Below, one piece after another: positions 43,762 through 53,196 of a stretch of 64,000 bases of DNA. The DNA comes from JACJXF01 sp038316435. Lineage in GTDB: Bacteria > Bacteroidota > Bacteroidia > Bacteroidales > GCA-2748055. The notes under the pieces are model-generated. The model made no database searches. It saw nothing but the letters and a program-made list of their open reading frames with translations, and had not been told where the DNA came from. The stretch is taken from positions 28,236 to 92,235 of the forward strand of contig JBBQAQ010000012.1 in the NCBI GenBank assembly GCA_038316435.1. The letters run 5' to 3'. The position numbers and the translations under genes were made by a program. Numbering within the stretch: the first letter of the stretch is position 1; every line of letters begins with the position of its first letter.

Positions 43762-45753
43762 TTACTTTTTGGGTATATAATCGGTTGAGAGTACCCGGAA
43801 TTCAGTTCTGCGGTTTACCTGATGAGCTATTTCCTGCTCATTTCCTGTTATTGGTAAGGTATTAATGAACTCTTCAGATAAAACCTGACCTACAATTAGG
43901 AATTTATTTTCAGTAGCAACTTTTTCATCCACAACTTTTGGAACTGACTCCCCATAACCCTTAGCCTGAAGGCGATCTGCCGCTACACTTTTAGATATCA
44001 GATAATCCACAACAGACTGAGCTCTGCGCTGCGACAGAAGCTCATTGTCCTGCGTTGAACCCCTGGAGTCGGTGTGCGACATTAATTCTATAGTAATATT
44101 CGGGTTATCAGCCAGCGTTTCAATAAGTTTATCAAGAGCAACCATTGATTCGGGTCTCAGATCCCATTTTCCGAAATCGTAATAAATGTTCGGAAGTTCT
44201 ATGACCTGGTCAACTGATGAAAGGTAAATTGCGGTTCTGAAGTCCTTGCTTTTTTCCAAACCCTTAGTTGTTTCACGTTCTTTTCCATTGAGGTATCCCT
44301 TTTTGGATGCGATAAAAACATAGTCGGTATTTGGTTTCAGCATAAAGCGGAAGTACCCTTCCTCATTGGTAGCAGCTTCTACAGTTATCCCATCACTTCC
44401 AATAGATTTAATGGTGGTTTCCTTAAGTGCTTTGTCTGTCTTTTCATCTCGAACAACACCGGTAATATTAAACTTAAGCGGGGGGAGATAAAATGAATAA
44501 ATCTCATCATTTCCCTTTCCTTTTCGGGAACTGGAATAAAATCCACGCTCCACATCTTTTTCAAAAGTAATACCAAAATCGTCCTGAGATGAGTTTACCG
44601 GAGGCCTCATATTATCAACAATCCAGCGACCGTTTTCACCCAATGTAGCTTTGTAAATATCCAATCCCCCGATGCCAATATGACTATCAGAGCTGAAGTA
44701 CAGTGAACCATCCGTGTGAGAATAGGGAAACATTTCATCTCCGGGAGTATTGATATCTTCGCCCATGTTTTCAGGTGCAGACCATTCAGAACCCTCATTT
44801 TCGCGTGTAACTTTCCAAATATCCTTACCACCGTATCCACCAGGTAAGTTGGAAACAAAGTAAAGAATTAGGTTGTCAGCAGAGATTGCCGGATGTGCAA
44901 CTACAACGCTATCTTCCGAAATTTTAATTTTTTCCGGTTTTGCCCATTCGCCACCGCTTCTCCGCGAATAAAAAATGAAGCATCCCAGTTGTTCTTTTTT
45001 GCCTCTCGGGCAACGAGTAAAATACATAGTTGTAAAATCAGCAGAAACGTTTGGAGTTCCGTCATCAGCTTCTGAATTGAATTCTTCGCTTACGGGTACG
45101 GGAGTACTCCACTTACCTTTTCTGTCCATGTTGGATACGAAGATATCACTGAAACTCTCACCCGAAGCGCCAGAAGTCTCTTTACCAGTAGCATCCTCAC
45201 GGGTAGAAGTAAAATAAACTGAACTGAAATCTTCCTGACCATAGCTTGGACTAAAGTCCCTTTCACTTGAATTGAAATATCGCATCTCTTCGATTTCATA
45301 TCCTGTAGGATTTTCAATCCATTCAACGGCCACCTGACATGACCTGATACCGTTTTCACCGCGGGGATCGTCGGGAACAAGTTCTTTATAACGCTTAAAT
45401 TGCTCTGCTGCTTCCTGATAGTTCTCGCTCATCATAAGCATCTCTCCATAATGAAGGTAAATAAGTGGATCCTGGAAATTCTTTGCAATTGCTTTCTTAT
45501 ACCATAATTCTGCTTTTCTGGTGTCGCGAACAATACGGTAGCACTCGGCAATTTTGTAAATCACCTCGTTCTGTTTGTTCTTATCCTTTATTTTATTGAA
45601 GGCAGTTTTATACAAATCTGCTGCTTTATAATACTCACCTGCATTAAAAGCCATATTTGCCTTATGATCTTTATCCTTCTTATTCTGAGCCTGAACCGAC
45701 CCAAAGAAGCTGAATTGCGCAAGTATAATCAGGATAACATATATCTGCCTCAT
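43762..45753 (-). CDS. porE: PorE-like type IX secretion protein (TPR, propeller, CRD, OmpA)
   Basis: Periplasmic T9SS component, known in Porphyromonas gingivalis to bind peptidoglycan and associate with PorP. 663 residues, close to the known ~670. Domain order matches PorE: signal (SFFGSVQAQ), TPR repeats (about 30-130), five-bladed WD40/PD40 propeller (about 160-430, with blades such as YFSSDSHIGIGGLDIYKATL), carboxypeptidase-regulatory domain (ITGVVRDEKTDKALKETTIK), and a C-terminal OmpA domain (IELMSHTDSRGSTQDNELLS, QRRAQSVVDYLISKSV). Other T9SS genes are not in the window. The broken surface protein at 157-1274, with its Por-type tail, would be a substrate of such a system. Confidence 0.82.
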   Translation of the reverse strand: MRQIYVILIILAQFSFFGSVQAQNKKDKDHKANMAFNAGEYYKAADLYKTAFNKIKDKNKQNEVIYKIAECYRIVRDTRKAELWYKKAIAKNFQDPLIYLHYGEMLMMSENYQEAAEQFKRYKELVPDDPRGENGIRSCQVAVEWIENPTGYEIEEMRYFNSSERDFSPSYGQEDFSSVYFTSTREDATGKETSGASGESFSDIFVSNMDRKGKWSTPVPVSEEFNSEADDGTPNVSADFTTMYFTRCPRGKKEQLGCFIFYSRRSGGEWAKPEKIKISEDSVVVAHPAISADNLILYFVSNLPGGYGGKDIWKVTRENEGSEWSAPENMGEDINTPGDEMFPYSHTDGSLYFSSDSHIGIGGLDIYKATLGENGRWIVDNMRPPVNSSQDDFGITFEKDVERGFYSSSRKGKGNDEIYSFYLPPLKFNITGVVRDEKTDKALKETTIKSIGSDGITVEAATNEEGYFRFMLKPNTDYVFIASKKGYLNGKERETTKGLEKSKDFRTAIYLSSVDQVIELPNIYYDFGKWDLRPESMVALDKLIETLADNPNITIELMSHTDSRGSTQDNELLSQRRAQSVVDYLISKSVAADRLQAKGYGESVPKVVDEKVATENKFLIVGQVLSEEFINTLPITGNEQEIAHQVNRRTEFRVLSTDYIPKK

Positions 45754-45861
45754 ACGATATTGTCTTTGTTAAAGGGTAAAATTAATGGAATTTTACTAAT
45801 AACGGAATAGTGTGGGGAATATTTCATGTTTGGGAGTTGGATGACGTATTGATGAGGTGAC

Positions 45862-45893
45862 AAAAAAAAGGCCATTCTTGCGAACGGCCTTTT
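45862..45893 (-). terminator. Terminator of glnN
   Basis: GGCCATTC, loop TTGC, GAACGGCC with A and T runs, just after the glnN stop. Confidence 0.85.
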
Positions 45894-45912
45894 ACATTTG
45901 ATTATGAACAAA

Positions 45913-48102
45913 CTATCTGGTAAAGAGTAATTCTCTGTATTTTGGAAGTGGCCACATTTCGTTATCAACGATAAGTTCAAGCTTGTCGATATGGTAACGA
46001 ATATCAGCAAGGAAAGGTTTAATTTTCTTTGAATATTCATCAGCCCTTTTGCGTGATTCTTCAATCTTATTAGCAACTTTTCTGGCTTCCACCATTTCCT
46101 TAACTTGTGCCTTCACATAGGAAACGTGCTCAGAAATTTCGCGGATAAGTTCCAGACGTGCACCAGCAAGTTCTTTGTATTCGGCAGCTGGGAATACTTC
46201 TTTCAGGCCTTTTACATTTTCAATAAGGCTTGTCTGGTATTTGATTGCGATTGGAACAATGTGGTTCTGAACAAGGTCGCCAAGTACTCTGGATTCAATC
46301 TGGAGTTTTTTCATGAACATTTCGTATTTAACTTCAGTGCGGGCATGAAGCTCAACATCTGAAAGTACGTTCATGCGTTTAAACAAGTCGATCGATTTCT
46401 TACTTACATAAGCATCCAAAGCTTCAGGAACGTCGTTGATATTGGTCAGACCTCTTTTCTTAGCTTCTTTCACCCACTCTTCGCTGTAGTTGTTACCATC
46501 GAAACGAACCGCTTTGCATTCAATAATATATTTGCGAAGAACTTGGAAAATTGCCTCATCTTTCTTAACACCCTTTGCGATAATTGCATCAACTTCTTTT
46601 TTGAATACTATCAGCTGATCAGCAACTGCGGTGTTTACAACAGTCATAGGTGCTGCGCAGTTTGCAGATGAACCGACTGCACGGAATTCGAAACGGTTTC
46701 CTGTGAAAGCGAACGGAGATGTGCGGTTTCTATCGGTATTATCAAGAAGGATTTCAGGAATTTTACCAATATTAAGTTTCAGTTCGGTTTTTTCGTCAGG
46801 TGTCATTTTTCTTGAAGATACCTTCTCTTCAATTTCGTTAAACATCTCTGTAAGACGGGTTCCTAGGAAAACTGAAATGATTGCAGGAGGTGCCTCATTG
46901 GCTCCAAGTCTGTGGCTATTCGATTCAGAAACAATACTTGCTCTCAATAAATCTGAGTTTTTGTAAACTGCCATAACAACGTTTACAAGGAAAGTAAGGA
47001 ACTGAAGGTTTGTCCTTGGAGTTTTTCCGGGGGATAATAGGTTCACTCCGGTATTTGTAGCAAGTGACCAGTTATTATGTTTACCTGATCCATTAATTCC
47101 TGCAAATGGTTTTTCATGGAAAAGAATACGGAAATTATGTTTTCCTGCAAGTTTTGTTGCAAGGTCCATCATGAGAAGGTTATGGTCAACAGCCAGATTA
47201 GCCTCTTCATGTATTGGAGCAGCCTCGAACTGGTTAGGCGCAACCTCATTGTGACGGGTTTTTAGAGGGATTCCTAATTTATAGGCTTCGATCTCAAGTT
47301 CGTACATAAAACCTTTTACACGTTCGGGAATTGATCCGAAATACTGGTCTTCTAACTGCTGATCCTTTGCAGAAGCATGACCCATAAGAGTTCTGCCTGT
47401 CATGGCAAGATCAGGTCGAGCATTGAAAAGTGCCTCATCAATCAGAAAATATTCCTGCTCAATACCAAGGTTAGAAATACATTTGGTTACATCTTTATCA
47501 AAATACTGACACACATCGGTTGCAGCTTTATCAACAGCTGTAAGTGCTTTCAGAAGAGGAGTTTTATAATCCAGTGCTTCACCGGTATAGGAAACAAAAA
47601 TTGTAGGAATTACTAAAGTATTTCCAATTGTGAATGCAGGTGAAGAAGGATCCCATGCGGTATATCCTCTGGCCTCAAAAGTGTTTCTTAATCCACCGCT
47701 AGGGAAAGATGAAGCATCAGGTTCCTGCTGAGCAAGGAGTTTTCCTGAAAAATTTTCAACTACTCCACCATAAGGGCCATGTTCAATAAAAGCATCGTGC
47801 TTTTCAGCAGTGCCATCGGTAAGTGGGTGAAACCAGTGTGTGTAATGGGTTACACCTTTTTCTACTGCCCATGCTTTCATTCCTGAAGCAACAGAATCGG
47901 CAACTTTACGATCAATCTTCGTTCCTTTGTCGATTGCTTCAACAACTTTATCATAAGCCTCTTTCGACAAATACTTGCGCATTTTGTCGTAATCAAACAC
48001 ATTACAACCGTAGTAATCAGAAACTTTTGCTGTAGGAGGTACAGCAAAGTGAGGTTTTCTTGTTGAAACCTCCTTCAGAGCCTGAAATCTAATGTATGCC
48101 AT
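45913..48102 (-). CDS. glnN: Glutamine synthetase type III
   Basis: ATP-dependent synthesis of glutamine from glutamate and ammonia. 729 residues, the large dodecameric GSIII of Bacteroidota. Markers: N-terminal GSIII-specific region (LKEVSTRKPHFAVPPTAKVS), HYTHWFHPLTDGTAEKHDAF, the metal/ATP block KTRHNEVAPNQFEAAPIHEE, AVDHNLLMMDLATKLAGKHN, and NGSGKHNNWSLATNTGVNLL. Adenylylation-type regulation of type I enzymes does not apply. Promoter box at 48143-48150, and a terminator follows the stop. Confidence 0.96.
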   Translation of the reverse strand: MAYIRFQALKEVSTRKPHFAVPPTAKVSDYYGCNVFDYDKMRKYLSKEAYDKVVEAIDKGTKIDRKVADSVASGMKAWAVEKGVTHYTHWFHPLTDGTAEKHDAFIEHGPYGGVVENFSGKLLAQQEPDASSFPSGGLRNTFEARGYTAWDPSSPAFTIGNTLVIPTIFVSYTGEALDYKTPLLKALTAVDKAATDVCQYFDKDVTKCISNLGIEQEYFLIDEALFNARPDLAMTGRTLMGHASAKDQQLEDQYFGSIPERVKGFMYELEIEAYKLGIPLKTRHNEVAPNQFEAAPIHEEANLAVDHNLLMMDLATKLAGKHNFRILFHEKPFAGINGSGKHNNWSLATNTGVNLLSPGKTPRTNLQFLTFLVNVVMAVYKNSDLLRASIVSESNSHRLGANEAPPAIISVFLGTRLTEMFNEIEEKVSSRKMTPDEKTELKLNIGKIPEILLDNTDRNRTSPFAFTGNRFEFRAVGSSANCAAPMTVVNTAVADQLIVFKKEVDAIIAKGVKKDEAIFQVLRKYIIECKAVRFDGNNYSEEWVKEAKKRGLTNINDVPEALDAYVSKKSIDLFKRMNVLSDVELHARTEVKYEMFMKKLQIESRVLGDLVQNHIVPIAIKYQTSLIENVKGLKEVFPAAEYKELAGARLELIREISEHVSYVKAQVKEMVEARKVANKIEESRKRADEYSKKIKPFLADIRYHIDKLELIVDNEMWPLPKYRELLFTR

Positions 48103-48142
48103 TTCAAAATAAATTAAGGGTTAAAAAATCAGTATGAGACTG

Positions 48143-48150
48143 CAAATATA
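48143..48150 (-). promoter_or_regulatory. -7 box of glnN
   Basis: TATATTTG on the minus strand, about 40 bases before the glnN ATG. Confidence 0.5.
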
Positions 48151-48189
48151 TAAATGTTTTTATTTACACCCTCAGTTTTTTTACTAATT

Positions 48190-48690
48190 TTTTAATTTTT
48201 ATGCACTTTTTTTATTAACACCCCCTATTTTTTGATGTGTTTTTATAGAATGATAGACTTTAGTAATATTCGAAATGCTCATAGGGAGCAGATTGTGAGA
48301 AAATTACAAAATATTCAGAGTGTGGGATAAAAAAGCATGGCCAAAGGAAATAATTTCGTTAATTTTGGGAAAAATGTGGAAATTGGGATGATTATTTTGA
48401 ATAATATCAATTTCTAAAGAATAAATGGTTCAAATTCGACCAATTTTAAAAAATGCTTTGAGAACAAATCTACTTTGTCACAAGAACATGAAATAAAAAT
48501 TGATGAACGGTATTTCCTGTAAACAGTTCGACCCCTATCGGGGCTGGAAATTCTGCGTATATTTATGCCGCAGGTTTTCACCCACGGTTATTGAAATTTA
48601 CCCCCTTCGGGGATTAATTGACCACATTGCCCAATATCATTTTAACTATACAATAGGATAAACCTGACACTTCAAAATAAGCAGTACCCT
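48190..48690. other. Long non-coding gap upstream of glnN
   Basis: No gene is recognised in either strand between the glnN promoter and the M20 peptidase stop. It is AT-rich, apart from the GC-rich repeat at 48524-48622. Confidence 0.6.
48524..48622. repeat. Interspersed CCCC/GGGG hairpin repeat
   Basis: A 100-base unit bounded by CCCCTATCGGGG (48532-48543) and CCCCCTTCGGGG (48601-48612). Between them lie TATTTATGCCGCAGG and TCACCCACGG. This type of unit, with hairpins at both edges and no coding sense, is known as a recurrent intergenic repeat in Bacteroidota. Confidence 0.6.
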
Positions 48691-50061
48691 CTATTTCTTC
48701 AGTTCGCAAAAATATTTGAAAAACAATGGAATTGTCTCAATTCCTTTTAAGAAATGGCTCACCGGATAATTCTCATTGGGCGAATGAATGGCATCGGAAT
48801 CTAGTCCAAATCCTAATAATATGGATTTAATTCCTAAAACCTCTTCAAAATCTGCAACTATGGGAATACTACCTCCGCTTCTTGTAGGCACTGGCTTTTT
48901 GCCAAATGTTTCTTCAACAGCTTTGCTGGCAGCAAGAAATCCGGGAGTATCTATAGGAGAAACATACCCTTCTCCCCCATGAAGACTGGTTACTTTCACG
49001 CGAATTCCTTTGGGGGCAATCGATTTGAAGTGATCTTCAAAGAGTTTATCTATTTTTTTTGACTTCTGGTTGGGTACGAGTCTCATTGAAATTTTCGCAT
49101 ATGCTTTGGAAGGAAGAACGGTTTTAGCGCCCTCACCGGTATATCCCGACCACATTCCGCAAACATCCAGAGTTGGCCTTATTCCGGTTCGTTCAATTAC
49201 TGAGTATCCCTTTTCGCCGAGTACATCTTCAATATCAAGAGCTTTTTTGTAATTCTCCAGATTAAATGGGGCTTTGGCCATTTCCTTCCTTTCTTCTGCA
49301 CTAATTTCAACCACATCATCGTAAAATCCCGGGATGGTAATATGTTGATTTTCATTGGTAAGAGTGGCGATCATTTTTGCAAGGATATTCGCAGGATTGG
49401 CCACAGCACCGCCATACAAACCCGAATGAAGATCGCGGTTAGGGCCTGTCAGTTCTACTTCAAGATAGCTAAGTCCGCGTAAACCCACAGTAATAGAAGG
49501 TATATCGCTTGCAATCATTGTGGTATCAGAAATCAGAATGATGTCGGCTTTTAAAAGTTCTTTGTTTTGTATACAGAAATCTTTGAGGCTAGGGGATCCG
49601 ATCTCTTCCTCACCTTCGATCATAAATTTAATGTTGCAGGGAAGAGAGGCAGTGCGGTTCATCATCTCGAAGGCTTTTACCTGCATGAACATTTGTCCTT
49701 TATCATCATCAGCTCCCCTGGCAAAAATCTTACCCTCTCTTATTTCAGGCTCGAAGGGAGGCGATTTCCAGAGATCAAGCGGCTCAACTGGCTGAACATC
49801 ATAATGTCCGTATACCAAAACTGTAGGCTTGGATGGATCAATAATTTTTTCCGCATAAACAACAGGAAATCCCTTTGTGCTCTTAAGTTCAGATATAGTA
49901 GCTCCTGCGGCCAGAAGTGCCGATTTAATATATTCGGCGGTCTTAATCATATCATCTTTATGCTCTGGACGGGCGCTTATTGAAGGAATTCGTATCAGAC
50001 CAAAGAGTTCATCAAGGAATCGGTCTTTGTTTTGTTCAATATATGTTTTATTTGTGCTCAT
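48691..50061 (-). CDS. M20-family metallopeptidase (dipeptidase)
   Basis: Zinc peptidase hydrolysing dipeptides or acylated amino acids; cytoplasmic. 456 residues from MSTNKTYIEQNKDRFLDELF; the 17-codon upstream extension is not family-like. Metal and catalytic motifs: VLVYGHYDVQPVEP (first His, bridging Asp near), GADDDKGQMF (Asp), EGEEEIGSPSL (general base Glu and metal Glu), and the late GLDSDAIHSPNENYPVS (His). A dimerisation/lid domain lies between about 190 and 310. The best match is the M20 dipeptidase group common in Bacteroidota. Confidence 0.92.
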   Translation of the reverse strand: MSTNKTYIEQNKDRFLDELFGLIRIPSISARPEHKDDMIKTAEYIKSALLAAGATISELKSTKGFPVVYAEKIIDPSKPTVLVYGHYDVQPVEPLDLWKSPPFEPEIREGKIFARGADDDKGQMFMQVKAFEMMNRTASLPCNIKFMIEGEEEIGSPSLKDFCIQNKELLKADIILISDTTMIASDIPSITVGLRGLSYLEVELTGPNRDLHSGLYGGAVANPANILAKMIATLTNENQHITIPGFYDDVVEISAEERKEMAKAPFNLENYKKALDIEDVLGEKGYSVIERTGIRPTLDVCGMWSGYTGEGAKTVLPSKAYAKISMRLVPNQKSKKIDKLFEDHFKSIAPKGIRVKVTSLHGGEGYVSPIDTPGFLAASKAVEETFGKKPVPTRSGGSIPIVADFEEVLGIKSILLGFGLDSDAIHSPNENYPVSHFLKGIETIPLFFKYFCELKK

Positions 50062-50153
50062 GGTTGTAGAAATTTGAGGTAATATTAAGAAAAACCTGCT
50101 GTTTTTTGACAATAACCGGGCTGTTTAGGAACAGGGAATTAAAATCAGAGATA

Positions 50154-50729
50154 TTATAACATCCTTTGCTGAAGTGCATCATTTACTACCTCCAGCTCTT
50201 TATAAAAGCTCTCTCCAAAAGCTCTTATAATTGGCTCTTTAAGGAATTTAAAAACTGGCATATCAAGGCTTTCACCCAATATTAATGCAGGAGTGCAGAT
50301 ATCCCATTCATGATAATTCAGGGCAATATGATCTCCGATTTTTGATAAACGTATCGGGTATAGATGGCAGGAAACTGGTTTTTGGAAAGTCGTCATTCCC
50401 TTTTTCCATGCAAATTCAATTCCACATTTTGCAATTCCATTTTGAAAAACTGTATAGGCACATTCCTTGCCTTTATTGAGCGGAGTAACAAAATCGGTGG
50501 GGCCGTCGGATACCCATTTTCCCTCTTTCTCAACAGCCTTTCTTCCGCTTTCGGAAAGTATCTCCTTAAAGTTATTGTATTCATTATCAAGGATGGCTCT
50601 TTCATCTGCTGCAAGTGGCGCTCCAGCATCCCCATGAACACAGCATGCGCCCTTGCATGCAAAAAGATTACATACAAACTTCTTTTCAAAAAGATCGAGA
50701 CTCACCAGTTTATTATCTATCTGTATCAT
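50154..50729 (-). CDS. DUF3109 family cysteine-rich protein
   Basis: 191 residues. Cysteines: FVCNLFACKGACCVHGDAGA (four Cys, about 19-38), then ECAYTVF, KCGIEF, PVSCHLYPIRL and WDICTPA, a pattern resembling the YkgJ-type zinc/iron-binding proteins (CxxCxxxCC...C...C). Conserved in Bacteroidota with unproven function. Cytoplasmic. Lies between the M20 peptidase and the divergent TPR gene. Confidence 0.85.
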   Translation of the reverse strand: MIQIDNKLVSLDLFEKKFVCNLFACKGACCVHGDAGAPLAADERAILDNEYNNFKEILSESGRKAVEKEGKWVSDGPTDFVTPLNKGKECAYTVFQNGIAKCGIEFAWKKGMTTFQKPVSCHLYPIRLSKIGDHIALNYHEWDICTPALILGESLDMPVFKFLKEPIIRAFGESFYKELEVVNDALQQRML

Positions 50730-50883
50730 TTAGTTTTTCATTCAGCGGGAAAATTAGTTATTTTATTTGCAGGGAAAAAGAATTGGTAAAATACTGCTAA
50801 GAATTATTTATCAATTCCTTAACCCTAATAAACTGATATAATCAGCGAATTGCATAATTTTGCAAAATTAAAAGCTATGTTTC

Positions 50884-51987
50884 ATGGAGAAGATTATATT
50901 CATTTTGTCTATTTTGATTTTTTCAATTGAGTCCAAAGCGCAAATACATCTTCTGGACCGGCCTGATTTACTTAAAAAAATTGAAACTGAATTGTCATTT
51001 ACTTATAGTAATGATTTTACAAAAGCCAGAGCAGAACTGAGTGTTCTTCAAAAACTAATTCCGGATCATCCAGTATTATCATTTATGGAAGCCCTAAATG
51101 TATATTGGGAAAATTTCCCCCTGACACCCAACAATCCAAAATCCCTTGATTTCCTTAATTTACTTGAGGATGCATGTATGAAGGGAACTCTGATGCTCGA
51201 AAAAGATCCGGAAAGTCTGGAAGGCTTGTTTTTTGAATTATTTCCAAGAGCACTTTATTCGGAATTCTGGGCAGATAACGGGAAGCCGGGAAAAGTTTTT
51301 CCATATCTGAACAGCATGTATCACAGAACGTTAAAGGGAATGGAAGTACAGGACAAGTTCAAGGAATTTTATTTTACTAGCGGGCTTTACAATTATTATA
51401 TGGAAGCCTATCCCGAAAAACACCCTGCATATAAACCTGTAAAGCTTCTTTTTCAGGCCGGAGATAAGGAAAAAGGGCTGAATCAATTAATTTACTGCTC
51501 AAAAAATGCTGTCTATGTTAAAAATGAGGCTCGTTCATTTCTTGCGTATATTTACATGAATTACGAATCAAATCCCCTTGAAGCATCCTTATATGCAGCC
51601 GGGCTTTACAGGGAATTCCCAAGAAATCCGCTTTATGTGGGCAGGTATGCGGAAATTCTGATTTATAGCAACAAATTTGCAGTTGCCGATATTATTGTGA
51701 ATAATCTCAACAACTTACCAGGCGATTTTGCAAAGATGGAGTATCACCTTTACAAAGGACTTTTAGACGAGAAATACAGAAAAAATTATGAATTGGCATT
51801 TCAGGAATATACCACAGCTCTTAAAATGGCTGAAAAGTATGAAGATGCAGGAGCTGTTTTCAATGCTATGGTCTGGATGGGGCTTGGACGGTATTACCAG
51901 TCGAAAAAGGATTTTTCTTCGGCCAACAAGTATTTCAGGATGGCGCAAAATGTTTCTACCTACGAATATGTTATAAACGACAAATAA
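50884..51987 (+). CDS. Secreted TPR-like protein
   Basis: 367 residues with a signal peptide (IIFILSILIFSIESKAQ). Helical repeats (KARAELSVLQKLIPDHPVLS; AFQEYTTALKMAEKYEDAGA; GLGRYYQSKKDFSSANKYFR) indicate tetratricopeptide scaffolding. No catalytic motif seen; the role is not known. The next gene, a membrane protein, starts 12 bases later on the same strand, so they form an operon. A TAATTTTG box at 50855-50862 could be its promoter. Confidence 0.75.
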   Translation: MEKIIFILSILIFSIESKAQIHLLDRPDLLKKIETELSFTYSNDFTKARAELSVLQKLIPDHPVLSFMEALNVYWENFPLTPNNPKSLDFLNLLEDACMKGTLMLEKDPESLEGLFFELFPRALYSEFWADNGKPGKVFPYLNSMYHRTLKGMEVQDKFKEFYFTSGLYNYYMEAYPEKHPAYKPVKLLFQAGDKEKGLNQLIYCSKNAVYVKNEARSFLAYIYMNYESNPLEASLYAAGLYREFPRNPLYVGRYAEILIYSNKFAVADIIVNNLNNLPGDFAKMEYHLYKGLLDEKYRKNYELAFQEYTTALKMAEKYEDAGAVFNAMVWMGLGRYYQSKKDFSSANKYFRMAQNVSTYEYVINDK

Positions 51988-51999
51988 CAAAATTTCACT

Positions 52000-52644
52000 A
52001 TGCAGAAAATCAGTTTGCAATATCTTAAGGAAAGTGGCAAATTTAAGCTTTTTAAAGAACTAAGATTCAATGAAATCCTTGGATTTGTTCTGGAGAATAT
52101 TAAGGCTGCAAACAGCGTGACAATTAGTTTTTTCGTAATAAATGCCTTGTTTTTATGTTTGCTTGTATCACAAATTATTCTGGGGATTTTGAAGCATGGG
52201 ATTTCATTTGATACCTTCAGTAATTATTCACCGGCTTTTTTAAGGGGAGTGGTTACTGGAAGCTTGCTGATAATCCCTGTTCATGAAGGTCTTCACGCAC
52301 TTGGATTTCTGATAGTTGGAGCAAGGAAAATCAGATTTGGTGCCGACTTAAAGCAAATGATTGTATATGCAACTGCTGAAAACTTTGTAGCCAGTAAAAA
52401 AAACTTTTTTCTTCTGGCACTGGCTCCATTTGTTGTAATTAATATAGTTTGCATCCCTTTTTTGGTCTTTGGCGGCTCCGAAACCAGATTTTTTTTAACT
52501 ACTATGCTCTTCCTTCATAATATCATGTGCGTTGGCGATTTTGGAATGATGAGTTTTTTTATTCGTCACAAAGACAAGGAAATGTTTACCTTTGATGATC
52601 TGGATACAAAAACGACCTGGTTTTACGAAAAGAAAAAATCGTGA
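52000..52644 (+). CDS. DUF3267-type membrane protein with HExxH motif
   Basis: 214 residues with four or so membrane segments (SFFVINALFLCLLVSQIILG near 45; LLIIPVHEGLHALGFLIVGA near 90; FFLLALAPFVVINIVCIPFL; and a later one). The HEGLH sequence in the second segment is the HExxH zinc site of integral membrane metalloproteases; downstream CVGDFGMM may give the third ligand (Asp). Fits the DUF3267 family, a putative membrane metalloprotease fold. Substrate unknown. Downstream of the TPR protein in the same transcript. Confidence 0.75.
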   Translation: MQKISLQYLKESGKFKLFKELRFNEILGFVLENIKAANSVTISFFVINALFLCLLVSQIILGILKHGISFDTFSNYSPAFLRGVVTGSLLIIPVHEGLHALGFLIVGARKIRFGADLKQMIVYATAENFVASKKNFFLLALAPFVVINIVCIPFLVFGGSETRFFLTTMLFLHNIMCVGDFGMMSFFIRHKDKEMFTFDDLDTKTTWFYEKKKS

Positions 52645-52694
52645 ACCTTAGGCAAAAATATTTGTTTATCCCCTGAAATTTAAAAAATAAAAAA

Positions 52695-53192
52695 ATGGCA
52701 AACATCACATTAAAAGGCAATGCGATTCACACAATTGGAAATCTTCCTGCAAAAGGAAGTATTGCGCCGGATTTTAAAATTACAAAGACTGATTTATCTG
52801 AAACCACCTTATCTGATTATGCAGGTAAACGCCTGGTTCTTAATATTTTTCCAAGTCTGGATACAAGTACCTGCGCTGCTTCAGTCAGACAGTTTAATGC
52901 AAAGGCACAAAGTCTGAAAAACACAGTTGTATTATGTGTTTCGATGGACTTACCATTTGCACACAGCAGGTTTTGTGCAGCTGAAGGATTAAAAGATGTT
53001 ATTTCAGCATCAGTATTTCGCGCACCGGAATTTGGCAAAAGCTATGGTCTTACTATTTCAGACGGACCGCTTGCAGGGCTATTGTCGCGTGCTGTTGTGA
53101 TTGTTGATGAAAACAAAAAGGTTATTTATACTGAGCAGGTTCCGGAAATTACACAGGAACCCGATTATAGTTCTGCTTTGGCAGCGCTATAG
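52695..53192 (+). CDS. tpx: Thiol peroxidase (atypical 2-Cys peroxiredoxin)
   Basis: Reduces peroxides using thioredoxin. 165 residues. Peroxidatic Cys in SLDTSTCAASVRQFN (near 59) and resolving Cys in AHSRFCAAEGLKD (near 93), the Tpx arrangement rather than AhpC. Complete family pattern from GNAIHTIGNLPAKGSIAPDF at the N-terminus. An independent gene; ends 4 bases before the RhuM remnant on the opposite strand. Confidence 0.95.
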   Translation: MANITLKGNAIHTIGNLPAKGSIAPDFKITKTDLSETTLSDYAGKRLVLNIFPSLDTSTCAASVRQFNAKAQSLKNTVVLCVSMDLPFAHSRFCAAEGLKDVISASVFRAPEFGKSYGLTISDGPLAGLLSRAVVIVDENKKVIYTEQVPEITQEPDYSSALAAL

Positions 53193-53196
53193 TTTT

